Positions 52,132-61,894 of a stretch of 64,000 nt of DNA are shown one piece after another (the first letter of the stretch is position 1; the number at the start of each line of letters is the position of its first letter). Made by a program: the position numbers and the translations under genes. The stretch is from assembly GCF_008801475.1 (NCBI RefSeq), contig NZ_VZPP01000006.1, forward strand, positions 1 to 64,000, in the 5' to 3' direction. This DNA is from Pseudomonas moorei (lineage in GTDB: Bacteria; Pseudomonadota; Gammaproteobacteria; Pseudomonadales; Pseudomonadaceae). The notes under the pieces are model-generated. The model saw only the letters and a program-made list of their open reading frames with translations, ran no database searches and had not been told where the DNA came from.

Positions 52132-52797
52132 ATGGCACTTTCCCGCGAACAAATGGCTCAACGCGTCGCCCGCGAAATGCAGGACGGCTTCTACGTAAAC
52201 CTGGGCATCGGCATTCCGACCCTGGTCGCCAACTACATCCCCGAAGGCATGGAAGTCATGCTGCAGTCGGAAAACGGCCTGCTCGGCATGGGTCCTTTTC
52301 CCACTGAAGAAACCATCGATGCCGACATGATCAACGCCGGCAAACAAACCGTGACCGCCCGCATCGGCGCTTCGATCTTTTCCTCGGCCGAGTCCTTCGC
52401 GATGATCCGCGGTGGCCATGTCGACCTGACGGTGCTGGGCGCCTTCGAAGTCGACGTACACGGCAACATCGCCTCGTGGATGATTCCCGGCAAACTGGTC
52501 AAGGGCATGGGCGGCGCCATGGACCTGGTGGCCGGTGCGGAAAACATCATCGTCATCATGACCCACGCGTCCAAGGACGGTGAGTCCAAGCTGTTGTCCC
52601 AATGCAGCCTGCCGCTGACCGGCGCCGGTTGCATCAAGCGCGTGCTGACCGACCTGGCCTACCTGGAAATCGAAAATGGCGCTTTTGTCCTCAAGGAACG
52701 CGCTCCAGGCGTCAGCGTCGAAGAGATCGTTGCCAAAACCGCCGGTAAACTGATCGTGCCGGACCATGTTCCGGAAATGCAGTTCGCTGACCACTGA
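52132..52797 (+). CDS. dhcB: CoA-transferase subunit B (dehydrocarnitine/3-oxoacid type)
   Basis: A 221-residue beta subunit. The catalytic Glu lies in [10 protein letters not shown], and [15 protein letters not shown] and [19 protein letters not shown] are conserved. It follows dhcA by 36 bases and precedes atoB by 11, and together they form a transferase that feeds acetoacetyl-CoA to the thiolase. Confidence 0.87.
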   Translation: MALSREQMAQRVAREMQDGFYVNLGIGIPTLVANYIPEGMEVMLQSENGLLGMGPFPTEETIDADMINAGKQTVTARIGASIFSSAESFAMIRGGHVDLTVLGAFEVDVHGNIASWMIPGKLVKGMGGAMDLVAGAENIIVIMTHASKDGESKLLSQCSLPLTGAGCIKRVLTDLAYLEIENGAFVLKERAPGVSVEEIVAKTAGKLIVPDHVPEMQFADH

Positions 52798-52808
52798 GGA
52801 ATCATTCC

Positions 52809-53990
52809 ATGCAAGAAGTCGTCATTGTTGCCGCCACACGCACCGCCATCGGCAGTTTCCAGGGTTCCCTGGCAAACGTCTCCGCCGTTGACCTGGGCGC
52901 GGCGGTGATCCGTCAGTTGCTGGCGCAAACCGGTCTGGACCCTGCCGAAGTCGATGAAGTGATCATGGGCCAGGTGTTGACCGCCGGCGCCGGGCAAAAC
53001 CCTGCGCGCCAGGCGTCGATCAAGGCCGGCCTGCCCTTCGCCGTGCCAGCCATGACCCTGAACAAGGTCTGCGGCTCCGGCCTCAAGGCCCTGCATCTGG
53101 GCGCCCAGGCCATCCGTTGCGGCGACGCCGAGGTGATCATCGCTGGCGGCCAGGAAAACATGAGCCTGTCCAACTACGTCATGCCCGGCGCTCGCACCGG
53201 CCTGCGCATGGGTAACGCGCAGCTCGTCGACACCATGATCAGTGACGGTCTGTGGGATGCGTTCAACGATTACCACATGGGCATCACCGCCGAAAACCTG
53301 GCCGAGAAGTACAGCCTGACCCGCGAGCAGCAAGACGCCTTCGCCGCCGCCTCTCAGCAAAAAGCCACGGCCGCCATCGAAGGCGGACGTTTTGTCGATG
53401 AGATCACGCCGATCCTGATTCCGCAGCGCAAGGGCGATCCGCTGTCCTTCGCCACCGATGAGCAGCCACGGGCCGGCACCACCGCCGAATCCCTGGGCAA
53501 GCTCAAACCCGCCTTCAAAAAGGACGGTTCGGTGACTGCCGGTAACGCGTCGTCGCTCAACGACGGCGCCGCCGCCGTGATCCTGATGAGCGCCGAAAAA
53601 GCCAAGGCCCTGGGCCTGCCGGTGCTGGCGAAAATCGCGGCCTACGCCAATGCTGGCGTGGACCCGGCGATCATGGGCATCGGCCCGGTGTCGGCGACCC
53701 GTCGTTGCCTGGACAAGGCCGGCTGGTCCATCGACCAGCTTGACCTGATCGAAGCCAACGAAGCCTTCGCCGCGCAATCCCTGGCAGTGGCCAAGGACCT
53801 GGAATGGGACTTGAACAAGGTCAACGTCAACGGCGGTGCCATCGCCCTGGGCCACCCGATCGGTGCGTCGGGTTGCCGGGTACTGGTGACGCTGCTGCAC
53901 GAAATGATCAAGCGTGACGCCAAGAAAGGCCTCGCCACCCTGTGCATCGGTGGTGGTCAGGGCGTGGCTCTGGCGATCGAACGGGCGTAA
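52809..53990 (+). CDS. atoB: Acetyl-CoA acetyltransferase (thiolase II)
   Basis: A 393-residue thiolase that splits acetoacetyl-CoA into two acetyl-CoA (or the reverse). The nucleophilic Cys is in [11 protein letters not shown]; the second Cys and His in [11 protein letters not shown] and [14 protein letters not shown] are intact. It is the last gene of the operon and is followed by a strong terminator. Confidence 0.95.
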   Translation: MQEVVIVAATRTAIGSFQGSLANVSAVDLGAAVIRQLLAQTGLDPAEVDEVIMGQVLTAGAGQNPARQASIKAGLPFAVPAMTLNKVCGSGLKALHLGAQAIRCGDAEVIIAGGQENMSLSNYVMPGARTGLRMGNAQLVDTMISDGLWDAFNDYHMGITAENLAEKYSLTREQQDAFAAASQQKATAAIEGGRFVDEITPILIPQRKGDPLSFATDEQPRAGTTAESLGKLKPAFKKDGSVTAGNASSLNDGAAAVILMSAEKAKALGLPVLAKIAAYANAGVDPAIMGIGPVSATRRCLDKAGWSIDQLDLIEANEAFAAQSLAVAKDLEWDLNKVNVNGGAIALGHPIGASGCRVLVTLLHEMIKRDAKKGLATLCIGGGQGVALAIERA

Positions 53991-54045
53991 AGCGTTCAAC
54001 AGGCTGCGCGGGGACCCACGAAGAACCGCCGCAGCCTGGTAAAAC

Positions 54046-54080
54046 ACCCGGTGTGACTCAGGTCACACCGGGTTCTTTTT
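54046..54080 (+). terminator. Rho-independent terminator after atoB
   Basis: ACCCGGTGTGA and TCACACCGGGT form an 11-bp stem with a short loop, followed by TCTTTTT at 54074-54080. Confidence 0.9.
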
Positions 54081-54089
54081 GCCCGGTTT

Positions 54090-54692
54090 TCAGGCAAATC
54101 TGACCAGGTTCAAGATCGGCAAAGGTCCGCCCGGAAACTGCGCCAGCCTGGCCCCAACACTCAGCGTCCCCAGATCGATCCCGAAGAACCCCACTCGCTC
54201 GATCAAGTCCACCACCTGCGCTTTGGCGTCGGCATCGTCACCCGAGACAAACAGCACTCGCCGTCCGCCCTCCGCTGCCGGATCACGCTCAAGCAATCCC
54301 GCCGCCAGGTGATTGAAAGCCTTGACCACCCGCGCACCGGGCACCCACTCGGCGAACACTTCGCTGGACATACGGCCTTGCAGATCTATTGCCTTGAACG
54401 TTGGTGCCTCTATCGAGTTGTTGGCATCGATCACGATCCGCCCGTCAAACGCCGGCAGACCCGCCAGCGCGGCAGGCAATTTCGACCAGTTCACTGCTAC
54501 CAGCACGATAGGCTGGGCGGCCGCCTCTTCACGGGTGCCGGCGCGAGCGGTCGGTCCGAGTTCTGCCACCAGTGACGCCAGGCTTTCAGGGCCGCGACTG
54601 TTGGCGATGACCAGTTCGATGCCTTGACGCGACAGTGCTCTGGCAAACGCTGCGCCGATTGCGCCGGCGCCGATGATTCCGATGGTGCTCAT
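54090..54692 (-). CDS. NADPH-dependent F420-type reductase family protein
   Basis: A 200-residue Rossmann protein starting MSTIGIIGAGAIGAAFARAL, with VVKAFNHLAAGLLERD and the GDD..AKAQVVDLIERVGF part that are typical of the F420-dependent NADP oxidoreductase/pyrroline-reductase-like family. Pseudomonas lack F420, so the true substrate is unknown. It is divergent from the LysR gene at 54806, which probably controls it. Confidence 0.85.
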   Translation of the reverse strand: MSTIGIIGAGAIGAAFARALSRQGIELVIANSRGPESLASLVAELGPTARAGTREEAAAQPIVLVAVNWSKLPAALAGLPAFDGRIVIDANNSIEAPTFKAIDLQGRMSSEVFAEWVPGARVVKAFNHLAAGLLERDPAAEGGRRVLFVSGDDADAKAQVVDLIERVGFFGIDLGTLSVGARLAQFPGGPLPILNLVRFA

Positions 54693-54805
54693 GGTTTTTC
54701 ACTCCGAGGGGTTGTGGTTGGAGTGAATACTGCACTTGCCATTAGCGCTTGATTAGCCGGTAATAAATTGAATGATCTTCAAGCATTGCTATCAGGTATC
54801 GCCCC

Positions 54806-55708
54806 ATGGAAACCCTTGCCAACCTTGAATCCTTTGTGCGCAGCGCCGAAACGGGGAGCTTTTCCGCCGCCGCGCGGTTGCTCGCACTGACGCCTGCGGC
54901 GGTCAGCCGCAATGTGGCAATACTCGAGCGCAACATCGGCGTACGGCTGTTTCAGCGCTCGACGCGCAAATTGTCCCTCACGCAAGCCGGCGAACGTTTT
55001 CTGGCCGACATCGGCGGTAATCTGGAGGCACTGCAAACGGCGATCAGCGCCGTGAGCAGCGACCGTGGCGAACCCGCCGGCGTGCTCAAGGTGAGCCTGC
55101 CGCCGACGTTTGGCATCAGCCATGTGTTGCCATTGCTCCCGGCCTTTCTCGCGCGTTACCCATTAATCCGCCCCGAATGGCACTTCGAAAATCGCCAGGT
55201 GGACTTGATCGCTGAAGGCTATGACGCCGCCATCGGTGGGGCCTTCGAGCTAACGCCAGGGGTCGTGTCAAGGAAACTCGCAATGGCGGATATTGTGGCC
55301 GTGGCCTCCCCTGCGTACCTGGCAGGGCAACCCCTGCCGACCCACCCTTCGGAGTTGTCACGACTCAATGGCATCGTGATGCGCGGCAGCCGCACCGGAC
55401 GCATTCGCCAATGGCTCATGCAAGATGGCGCCGGCAATGCAGCCACAGCCAGCCTGAACGAGAACATCGTGCTCAATGACCCGGCGGCCATGCGCGAAGC
55501 GGCAATTCTTGGCCTGGGCGTCACCCTGCTGATCCTGCCCGACGTACAAGCGCCTATTCAGCGCGGCGAACTGGTGCGCGTGCTGCCGGACTGGCATGCC
55601 GATGCGGGGGCGCTTTCACTGTATTACCCGAGCCGGACGCTGATGCCGGCCAAGACGCGGGTGTTCATTGACTACATGGTCGAGGCGTTTCACCGCGACA
55701 ACGTGTGA
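54806..55708 (+). CDS. LysR-family transcriptional regulator
   Basis: A 300-residue regulator. The DNA-binding part is SFVRSAETGSFSAAARLLAL and TPAAVSRNVAILERNIGVRL; the co-inducer domain follows (GYDAAIGGAFELTPGVVSRK). It is divergent from the reductase at 54090 across a 113-base AT-rich gap. The target is likely that gene. Confidence 0.9.
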   Translation: METLANLESFVRSAETGSFSAAARLLALTPAAVSRNVAILERNIGVRLFQRSTRKLSLTQAGERFLADIGGNLEALQTAISAVSSDRGEPAGVLKVSLPPTFGISHVLPLLPAFLARYPLIRPEWHFENRQVDLIAEGYDAAIGGAFELTPGVVSRKLAMADIVAVASPAYLAGQPLPTHPSELSRLNGIVMRGSRTGRIRQWLMQDGAGNAATASLNENIVLNDPAAMREAAILGLGVTLLILPDVQAPIQRGELVRVLPDWHADAGALSLYYPSRTLMPAKTRVFIDYMVEAFHRDNV

Positions 55709-55766
55709 GGGTTCATCGCTAGGACCATAGAACCTTTGTTCACTGTCGGCACAACCTTGCTGTCAC

Positions 55767-55865
55767 TCACCCCAGAAACTGCAGGATCAACCAGGCGTTC
55801 GCCCCGCTGATCAGCACAAACAACTCCCACCCCAAGTCGGGTAGTTGGCGATGAAGTGGCTGCAT
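55767..55865 (-). CDS. Possible 32-residue membrane peptide
   Basis: A short open frame, MQPLHRQLPDLGWELFVL..., with one hydrophobic segment (LFVLISGANAWLILQFLG) ending right at the stop. No clear ribosome site is seen, and it might be the end of a lost larger gene; a single REP unit sits just upstream. The rest of the 315-base gap 55709-56023 holds no other gene. Confidence 0.3.
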   Translation of the reverse strand: MQPLHRQLPDLGWELFVLISGANAWLILQFLG

Positions 55866-56023
55866 CCGATTAGGGTGTTGATGAGGGTAAAGCTTTCGCT
55901 GGCAAGCCAACTCCTACAGGGGTGTGAGGGGGTCAGATGGAAAGTTGTATACAAGAACTCTAACTCTATAGAGCAATCCACTGTTCGCAATGCTAACGTT
56001 GCCGCCTGAAACAGATTGGAGAT

Positions 56024-56827
56024 GTGCGTGTGCTGATGCTCAAACTGCTGGTCATTCCGGGATTCCTGCTGCTCATTTCCCTGGCTGGTAAACGCTGGGG
56101 GCCGAGCGTGGCCGGTTGGCTGTCCGGATTGCCGGTGGTGGTCGGGCCGATTCTGTTCTTCCTCGCCATCGAACAAGGGGTCGCCTTCGCTGCGCAATCG
56201 GCCACGGCGGCCCTGTCTGCGATGTTCGCAATGATCGCCTTCTGTGTGACCTACGCACAGGTTGCCCAACGCACGGGATGGCCGCTGGCGCTAGGGGCTT
56301 CGCTGCTGGTGTGGGCCACGGTGGCGGTGCTGCTGTCGTTGATCCCGCCGTCGCTGCCATTGTCATTGATCGCCGCCGCAACGGCACTGCTGGCCGCGCC
56401 CTACCTGTTCCCGTCGGTACAGCCGATCGTGTCAGGCCCGGCACCGAAGTCCGACAAACTGCTGCTGCGCATGATGGCCGGCGCCTTGCTGACTCTTGCG
56501 GTCACCTTGCTCGCCAGCACCGTGGGCGATCGCTGGAGCGGCCTGCTCGCCGTGTTCCCGGTGCTGGGCAGCGTGATGGCGGTGTTTTCCCAGCAAACCC
56601 GTGGCCCGGCGTTTACCGCCGCCCTGCTGCGGGCGACGGCAACCGGGATGTATTCGTTCTCGGCCTTTTGCCTGGTCCTGGCGCTGGCATTGCCTGAACT
56701 CGGGATGCACGCATTCACCCTTGGAGTGGCGGTATCGGTGGCGATGCTGGGGGTGACCAAACGCTTGCTGGCGCGGCCCGTCGGCCCGATGGCGGCGGAG
56801 GCTGGACGAACCGCGATCAAGCGCTAA
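56024..56827 (+). CDS. Multi-pass membrane protein, unknown family
   Basis: A 267-residue protein (GTG at 56024; GTG at 56030 and ATG at 56036 are alternatives) with about eight helices, for example LLVIPGFLLLISLAGKRWG, GLPVVVGPILFFLAIEQG and LLTLAVTLLASTVGDRWSGL. A duplicated character (VxPxG..SG twice) is suggestive of a small transporter, but I do not recognise the family. It is followed by the EamA-type exporter gene after 57 bases in the same direction. Confidence 0.75.
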   Translation: MRVLMLKLLVIPGFLLLISLAGKRWGPSVAGWLSGLPVVVGPILFFLAIEQGVAFAAQSATAALSAMFAMIAFCVTYAQVAQRTGWPLALGASLLVWATVAVLLSLIPPSLPLSLIAAATALLAAPYLFPSVQPIVSGPAPKSDKLLLRMMAGALLTLAVTLLASTVGDRWSGLLAVFPVLGSVMAVFSQQTRGPAFTAALLRATATGMYSFSAFCLVLALALPELGMHAFTLGVAVSVAMLGVTKRLLARPVGPMAAEAGRTAIKR

Positions 56828-56884
56828 GCTGCATCTGGTCATCGGGCAAGGAAGTCGCCCGTTCAACGACCTGAAGGAACAGAC

Positions 56885-57802
56885 ATGACCACGTCTCGCG
56901 TCCGTACTGCTCACGCTGCCACAGCGGTCGGCGTGATTGCGATCTTCCTCTGGTCCTGCCTGGCGTTGTTGACCACCCTCACCGAAGGCATCCCCCCCTT
57001 TGAACTGCTGACACTGAGTTTCGGCGTGGCCTTTGCCGCGAGCCTGATGATTCTCGGCCGTCGGGGCCTCAGTGGTTTCAGGAGCTGGCGCCAACCCTGG
57101 GCTGTATGGGCGACGGGCTTTGTCGGCATTTTCGTTTATCACGCGCTGTATTTTTTCGCGCTCAAATCCGCGCCAGCGGCCGAAGCCAGTCTGATCAACT
57201 ACCTGTGGCCACTGTTGCTGGTGCTGCTCTCGGCGTTCGCCGCCGGAGAAAAACTGCACAAGCGACAGGTGCTCGGCGCGGTGCTGGGCCTGGCCGGCAC
57301 GGCCTTCATCATGCAACAACGCGGCACGGAGACGTCCGCCGCCACGCCCTTCGCCGGCTACCTGGCGGCGTTCGGCTGTGCAGTAATCTGGGCCGGATAC
57401 TCCGTGTTCAATCGGCGATTCAGCGAAGTGCCGAGCAGCACCATCGGCGGCATCTGCGGCATGTCCGCAGCAGCGGGGCTGGTTTGCCATTGGGTGCTGG
57501 AAACCACTATTTGGCCGAATGCGAGCCAATGGACAGCCATTATCGTCCTCGGCCTGGGGCCGGCGGGGCTGGCGTTCTTTGCCTGGGACCACGCGACCAA
57601 ACACGGCAGTCTGGCCACGCTGGGGGCGCTGTCTTACCTGGCGCCGCTGATTTCCACCGTGCTGCTGATTCTGGTCGGGCGCAGCCATGCCAGCCCGATC
57701 CTGATGATCCCCGCCTTACTGATCATTGCTGGCGCGGTGATCGCCACGTCGCAACCCCTCGGCAAAGCCCCTGCAACACCTTCGATGGTTTCGCACGACT
57801 AG
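56885..57802 (+). CDS. EamA-family exporter (YddG-like)
   Basis: A 305-residue, ten-helix DMT carrier: VGVIAIFLWSCLALLTTLTE, FVYHALYFFALKSAPAAEAS and SLINYLWPLLLVLLSAF in repeat one, WAGYSVFNRRFSEVPSSTIG at the join, and APLISTVLLILVGRSH in repeat two. It is similar to aromatic amino acid exporters of the YddG type. Substrate is unproven. Confidence 0.88.
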   Translation: MTTSRVRTAHAATAVGVIAIFLWSCLALLTTLTEGIPPFELLTLSFGVAFAASLMILGRRGLSGFRSWRQPWAVWATGFVGIFVYHALYFFALKSAPAAEASLINYLWPLLLVLLSAFAAGEKLHKRQVLGAVLGLAGTAFIMQQRGTETSAATPFAGYLAAFGCAVIWAGYSVFNRRFSEVPSSTIGGICGMSAAAGLVCHWVLETTIWPNASQWTAIIVLGLGPAGLAFFAWDHATKHGSLATLGALSYLAPLISTVLLILVGRSHASPILMIPALLIIAGAVIATSQPLGKAPATPSMVSHD

Positions 57803-57886
57803 AGCAACAACCTCGTACGTCATTCGAACGGGTTTCATCCAACATCAGCCTCAGTTCACAACCCACCACTGACTGAGGCCTACACC

Positions 57887-58561
57887 ATGAAATTCTTTTT
57901 CCACCCTTCGCCCAACCCGATGAAAGTCGCCCTGCTGCTCGAAGAACTGCAAACGCCTTATGAGTTGATCGGCGTCGATACCTTCAAGGGCGAGCAACAT
58001 CTGGCAGACTTTTTGGCGATCAACCCGAACGCCAAGGTACCGGCTCTGGTCGATGGCGACGCCACGGTTTTCGACTCGCAAGCGATCCTGCTGCACCTGG
58101 CGCAAAAACATCAGCGCTTCCTGCCCACCACCGCTGCCGGTAATGCCGAACTGCTGTCGTGGCTGATGTTCATCGCCACCGGCCTGTCGCCGTTCTCCGG
58201 CCAGGCCGTGCACTTTCTGCACCACGCACCGGAAGACCTGCCTTACGCGAAAAACCGCTACCTCAAGGAAGTCGAGCGTCACTACCGCGTGCTCGACCAG
58301 CGCCTGGCCAATCACCCGTACCTGGCCGGCGACACCTACAGCATCGCCGACATGGCACTCTGGGGCTGGGCCAATTACGCGCCGTACATCCTGGGCGAAA
58401 ACGGCCTGGCAGCCTACCCGAACGTCAAGCGCCTGTTCGATGAAATCAGCGCCCGCCCCGCAGCCCAGCGTGCTCACGGCCTGAAAGGGCAACTGGTGCT
58501 GAAAGCGGAATTCGACGAGGAAACCCGCCGCAACCTGTTCCCGCAGAACCAGGCTCAATAA
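57887..58561 (+). CDS. Glutathione S-transferase family protein
   Basis: A 224-residue cytoplasmic protein: an N-terminal thioredoxin-like domain (MKFFFHPSPNPMKVALLLEE, NPNAKVPALVDGD with the cis-Pro, VFDSQAILLHLA) and a helical C-terminal domain (YLAGDTYSIADMALWGW). It precedes a monooxygenase-like gene by 28 bases; both may be one transcript. Confidence 0.93.
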   Translation: MKFFFHPSPNPMKVALLLEELQTPYELIGVDTFKGEQHLADFLAINPNAKVPALVDGDATVFDSQAILLHLAQKHQRFLPTTAAGNAELLSWLMFIATGLSPFSGQAVHFLHHAPEDLPYAKNRYLKEVERHYRVLDQRLANHPYLAGDTYSIADMALWGWANYAPYILGENGLAAYPNVKRLFDEISARPAAQRAHGLKGQLVLKAEFDEETRRNLFPQNQAQ

Positions 58562-58589
58562 CCCGCTCCCGACGTTCGAAGGTGATGAA

Positions 58590-58916
58590 ATGAGTGATCA
58601 AGTCGCGTTTATCGTTTACCTGCCCGCCAAACCGGAACGATTCGCCGAAACCAGGGAACGCCTGCTGGACGTCGTGCACCAGATGTCGGCCGAGCCGGAT
58701 TTCGTCAACACCTGGGTGCACCAGCTCCAGGACGACCCGAACACCCTGGTGCTCTACGAAACCTGGAATTGCAGCAAGGAAGACTTCATCACTCGCCACC
58801 TGAGCAAGCCCTACCGTCAGGCGTATGAAAAACTGCTGCCGGAGTTGCTGGCCGGGGAGCGTCGGATCGAGTTTCTGGAGGTGATCAAAAGCTATCCGGT
58901 GCGCCGGGAGGCTTGA
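58590..58916 (+). CDS. Antibiotic biosynthesis monooxygenase (ABM)-domain protein
   Basis: A 108-residue small dimeric fold with VAFIVYLPAKPERFAETRERL and VNTWVHQLQDDPNTLVLYETWNC, typical of the ABM/YgiN group that often acts on quinones without cofactor. It follows the GST gene closely. Its substrate is unknown; together with the GST it may detoxify quinones. Confidence 0.88.
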   Translation: MSDQVAFIVYLPAKPERFAETRERLLDVVHQMSAEPDFVNTWVHQLQDDPNTLVLYETWNCSKEDFITRHLSKPYRQAYEKLLPELLAGERRIEFLEVIKSYPVRREA

Positions 58917-59138
58917 CTGCGCCAGACCTTGTGGCGAGGGGGCTTGCCCCCGTTCGGCGGCGCAGCCGTCGCCAACCTGCCAGTGCGGTGCAACTGGAAA
59001 AATGCAGGGGCCGCCCACGTAAGCAAGTTCCTTCGCCAAAGGTGCATCCCTGACCGTCCGTTAGTCCGCACTGGAACCCGCCATAACCTCCATGGGATGA
59101 TCGCCGCCCCATCGCGCGACCATCCCTGGAGATTCCGA

Positions 59139-59711
59139 ATGTCACTGTTGAGTAAAAAAGCCGTTGTTCTGTTGCTGGCAGCGGCGGCCAGTCTGGGGGC
59201 TTTGAATGCGCAGGCCGCCAAGGCCACTGCCAAGGAGACGGCACCGACGCAGAAAGTCTCGATGCTCGGCGGCAAGTTCACCTTCACCCTGCCCAAGGGC
59301 TTCATCGCCAACCCGCTGCCGACCAGTCCCACCGGCGCGAGCGGCACCATGTACAGCAACGAAACCACCAAGACCGTGGTGATCGCTGCTGAAAACAGCC
59401 TGCCGGAAGGCGTCCAGGTCAAGGACAACGACGGCGCATTTCTCGACGGCACCGTGGCCGACTTCGACGCTGCCCAACGCAAGGCCCTGCCGGATTACAA
59501 CAAACTCAGTGAAAAAAGCCTGACCCTGAAAAGTAACGGGCTGGGCTTGCGCCAGGTCGACAGCACCGCCACCCAGGGTGGTGGTCAGACCCTCAATACG
59601 ACGTTGATGGCAGCGTCCGGCAGTCACATGACCGTGGTCCAGGTGATTTCCCGTCCCGGCGACATGGCTGCCCACGAAAACCTGATCAAGCAGATCGTCA
59701 GCGGCAAATAA
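59139..59711 (+). CDS. Exported DcrB-like (PsbP-fold) protein
   Basis: A 190-residue exported protein: signal peptide to about residue 27 (GALNAQA), then VSMLGGKFTFTLPKGFIANP and a stable beta-rich region with TTLMAASGSHMTVVQVISRP, resembling DcrB/PsbP-type envelope proteins. The ATG at 59139 is preferred because of GGAG at 59128. The gap 58917-59138 holds a REP-like hairpin (GGCGAGGGGGCTTGCCCCC at about 58934) and no gene. Confidence 0.75.
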   Translation: MSLLSKKAVVLLLAAAASLGALNAQAAKATAKETAPTQKVSMLGGKFTFTLPKGFIANPLPTSPTGASGTMYSNETTKTVVIAAENSLPEGVQVKDNDGAFLDGTVADFDAAQRKALPDYNKLSEKSLTLKSNGLGLRQVDSTATQGGGQTLNTTLMAASGSHMTVVQVISRPGDMAAHENLIKQIVSGK

Positions 59712-59714
59712 GCA

Positions 59715-60431
59715 TCACGGATTGAGCCGCTGCAACCAGGCACTCAAGTCCTGCACCTCGTCGGCGCTGATGTTGTGGCCAACCCCTTGGTAGGCATGAA
59801 ACTCGGGTTCGAGTGACACGCTCTTGAGCAGGCGCTCGGCGTCGGTGCCGTCACTGAACGGCAGACGTTTATCCGCCGTGCCATGCCCGATGAAAATCGC
59901 CAGCGACTGGCGTTTTTCATCGGGTTGAAGCTCGGACTCGAGCACCGGCAGAATCCGCCCGCTCAACGCCGCGATCCCGCCCACTGCGTCGGGGTGGCGC
60001 AGGCCGACCTCATAAGACATGATCGCCCCCTGGCTGAACCCCACCAGAAACACCTTGTCAGGCCCGGTGTGATATTTCGTCGCCGCCTGGGCGATGAAGT
60101 CCAGGAGCAATTGAGCGCTGGACTTCAGATCATCGGTTTCGCCGTTATAGGCACCCTCGCCCTTCTTGCGAAACCACTGGTAACTGCCCTCTTCCATCAC
60201 CATCGGCGCACGGACCGACAGGTAGGTGTATTGCGCGGGCAAGTCGTCCTTGATGCCGAACAGATCCTGCTCGTTACTGCCGTAACCGTGGAGGAAAATC
60301 ACCAGGGGCTGATCGCGGGAGTCGATGCTGGCCTGCTCCAGGTACTTGAGCGGCAGATCGGTGTGCAACGGGGTTTGAGCGTGGACAGCGGCGGACGCCA
60401 GCAGCGTGAGCAGAGCAAGAAATCTCAACAT
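59715..60431 (-). CDS. Exported carboxylesterase/phospholipase (alpha/beta hydrolase)
   Basis: A 238-residue exported esterase. Signal peptide MLRFLALLTLLASAAVHA; hydrolase motifs LHGYGSNEQDLFG, the nucleophile elbow VGFSQGAIMSYE (Ser), IGHGTADKRLP (Asp) and YQGVGHNIS (His) complete the catalytic triad. Family: phospholipase/carboxylesterase (dienelactone-hydrolase-like). The ATG at 60431 has GAAGG upstream. It is convergent with the DcrB-like gene. Confidence 0.9.
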   Translation of the reverse strand: MLRFLALLTLLASAAVHAQTPLHTDLPLKYLEQASIDSRDQPLVIFLHGYGSNEQDLFGIKDDLPAQYTYLSVRAPMVMEEGSYQWFRKKGEGAYNGETDDLKSSAQLLLDFIAQAATKYHTGPDKVFLVGFSQGAIMSYEVGLRHPDAVGGIAALSGRILPVLESELQPDEKRQSLAIFIGHGTADKRLPFSDGTDAERLLKSVSLEPEFHAYQGVGHNISADEVQDLSAWLQRLNP

Positions 60432-60498
60432 GGACCTTCCTTCACAGTGCGCAGGATTCGGGACAGAGCCTAACATCTCTTCCCGGCTACGCACTCCC

Positions 60499-60570
60499 CT
60501 GTAAAAGCGTTGGCTGGCCAGCGATGGCGATCTCAACGACCCCATCACTGGCAAGCCAGCGCCTGCCGAG
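60499..60570. repeat. REP doublet (GCGTTGGCTGGCCAGCG type)
   Basis: AAAAGCGTTGGCTGGCCAGCG (left core) and CACTGGCAAGCCAGCGCCTG (right core) pair across a short spacer in the 149-base gap before the esterase gene. Confidence 0.7.
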
Positions 60571-60580
60571 GTGAATCGGC

Positions 60581-61693
60581 TCAGTCGTTGATCAGCTTGC
60601 CCGCCCGAATCGGATCGCGCCCGGCGACTTTCGCCTGCCAGGTACCCGGTTGGGTGTAACGTCCGCGGTCGATGGCGAACAACATGCCGCTGGTGCCGGC
60701 GCGAACGGTGGTGACCTTGTCGTTCAGCGGGTCGACCACTTCAAACAGCGCGTCGCCCTTCTCCACCCACTCACCGGCATCGCGCAGGAAGCTGACCACA
60801 CCGTGATGCGGCGCGAACAGGTATTCAGTGCCTTCGAACGGCATGCCTTCACAGCATTGCGCCGGCGCCGCTGGCCAGGTGCCCTTGATGAAGCCCTGTT
60901 CGGCGAGGAAGCCGAGAATAGCCTCGCAATTGGCTTGGGCCTGATCGACGCGAGTGTCGCCCATGCTGCCCAGCTCCAGCGTGGTCGCCAGGTTGGCCGG
61001 TGGAATGGCCGCCTCGGGGAACGCCCTGGCCAGACGCAACCACGGCGAGGAACACGACTCGTCGAACGAGCTGCCACCAGAGTCTTCACACAGCAACGCG
61101 ACGCCGGCCTTCAGGCGCGCGGCCAGGGATTGCCACTGTGGCCAGTGTTGCGGCAGGGCGTAAATGTGAATCGCCGCGTCGAAGTCGCAATGCAGGTCCA
61201 GGGTGATATCCGCGTCGCAAGCATGGCGCAGCAACAGGCGATGCATGGCTTCCAGCTGCGAAGTCGGGCTTGGCAGACTGTCGAGCACCTGCCCCATGGT
61301 CTGGCGAATCAGCGCGATGTTGGCCTCGGCATCGCTGCCCAGGCGATCACCGATCAACTGCGCCACCGGTGCGCTGAGCTCGACGAACGAACGGTTGAAG
61401 TTCTTGCCGCTGCCCAGCTCGAAGCGGCCCATGTGGCTACCTTGCAGGTGCTGATCCAGACCAATGGGGTTGGCCACCGGCACCAGTTCGATCACACCTT
61501 GCAACTGGCCCTGGCTTTCCAGCTCGGTCAGGCGCTTTTTCAGTTCCCAGGCGGTACGCATGCCCGGCAGCTCGTCGGCATGCAGGCTGGCCTGGATGTA
61601 GACCTTGCGAGTACCCGCGCCATAACGGAACACGCTGAGGGTGCGTTCCGTTCCCAGATGGCTCCAGGGCAGAGAGTGGTTGATGCGTTGCAT
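60581..61693 (-). CDS. Succinylglutamate desuccinylase/aspartoacylase family protein
   Basis: A 370-residue zinc carboxypeptidase-like protein. Metal ligands appear in QASLHADELPG (His and Glu) and LDLHCDF (His); GSGKNFNRSFVE and CCEGMPFEGTEYLF match the family. It resembles the protein that sits next to the arginine transporter genes in P. aeruginosa (aot locus). The ATG at 61693 is used. The real substrate is unknown. Confidence 0.88.
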   Translation of the reverse strand: MQRINHSLPWSHLGTERTLSVFRYGAGTRKVYIQASLHADELPGMRTAWELKKRLTELESQGQLQGVIELVPVANPIGLDQHLQGSHMGRFELGSGKNFNRSFVELSAPVAQLIGDRLGSDAEANIALIRQTMGQVLDSLPSPTSQLEAMHRLLLRHACDADITLDLHCDFDAAIHIYALPQHWPQWQSLAARLKAGVALLCEDSGGSSFDESCSSPWLRLARAFPEAAIPPANLATTLELGSMGDTRVDQAQANCEAILGFLAEQGFIKGTWPAAPAQCCEGMPFEGTEYLFAPHHGVVSFLRDAGEWVEKGDALFEVVDPLNDKVTTVRAGTSGMLFAIDRGRYTQPGTWQAKVAGRDPIRAGKLIND

Positions 61694-61725
61694 GGGGCGC
61701 TCCGATATCAGCGGCACCAAGATCC

Positions 61726-61819
61726 CTTGTGGGACCGAGCTTGCTCGCGAAGAGGTCGGCACATTCAACATTGATGTTGCCTGACACAACGCCTTCGCGA
61801 GCAAGCTCGCTCCCACAAG
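61726..61819. repeat. REP doublet before the desuccinylase-like gene
   Basis: CTTGTGGGACCGAGCTTGCTCGCGAA (left) and TTCGCGAGCAAGCTCGCTCCCACAAG (right) pair across about 45 bases. It separates the terminator of the upstream binding-protein gene from the desuccinylase-like gene. Confidence 0.85.
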
Positions 61820-61843
61820 AGACCGCGGCCTGATTGCAAATCA

Positions 61844-61879
61844 TAAAAAAATGGCAGCCGCGTCAACGGCTGCCATTTT
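61844..61879 (-). terminator. Rho-independent terminator of the AotJ-like gene
   Basis: AAAATGGCAGCCG and CGGCTGCCATTTT form a 13-bp stem with a 6-base loop. On the minus strand it is followed by a T-run. It shows that the binding-protein gene is transcribed separately from the downstream desuccinylase-like gene. Confidence 0.9.
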
Positions 61880-61894
61880 CCTGGAACGGCTCGG

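Noticed and set aside
7072..61819. CRISPR-like appearance of repeated palindromes
   Set aside because: The repeats are scattered REP units with different spacers and no cas genes; they are not arrays.
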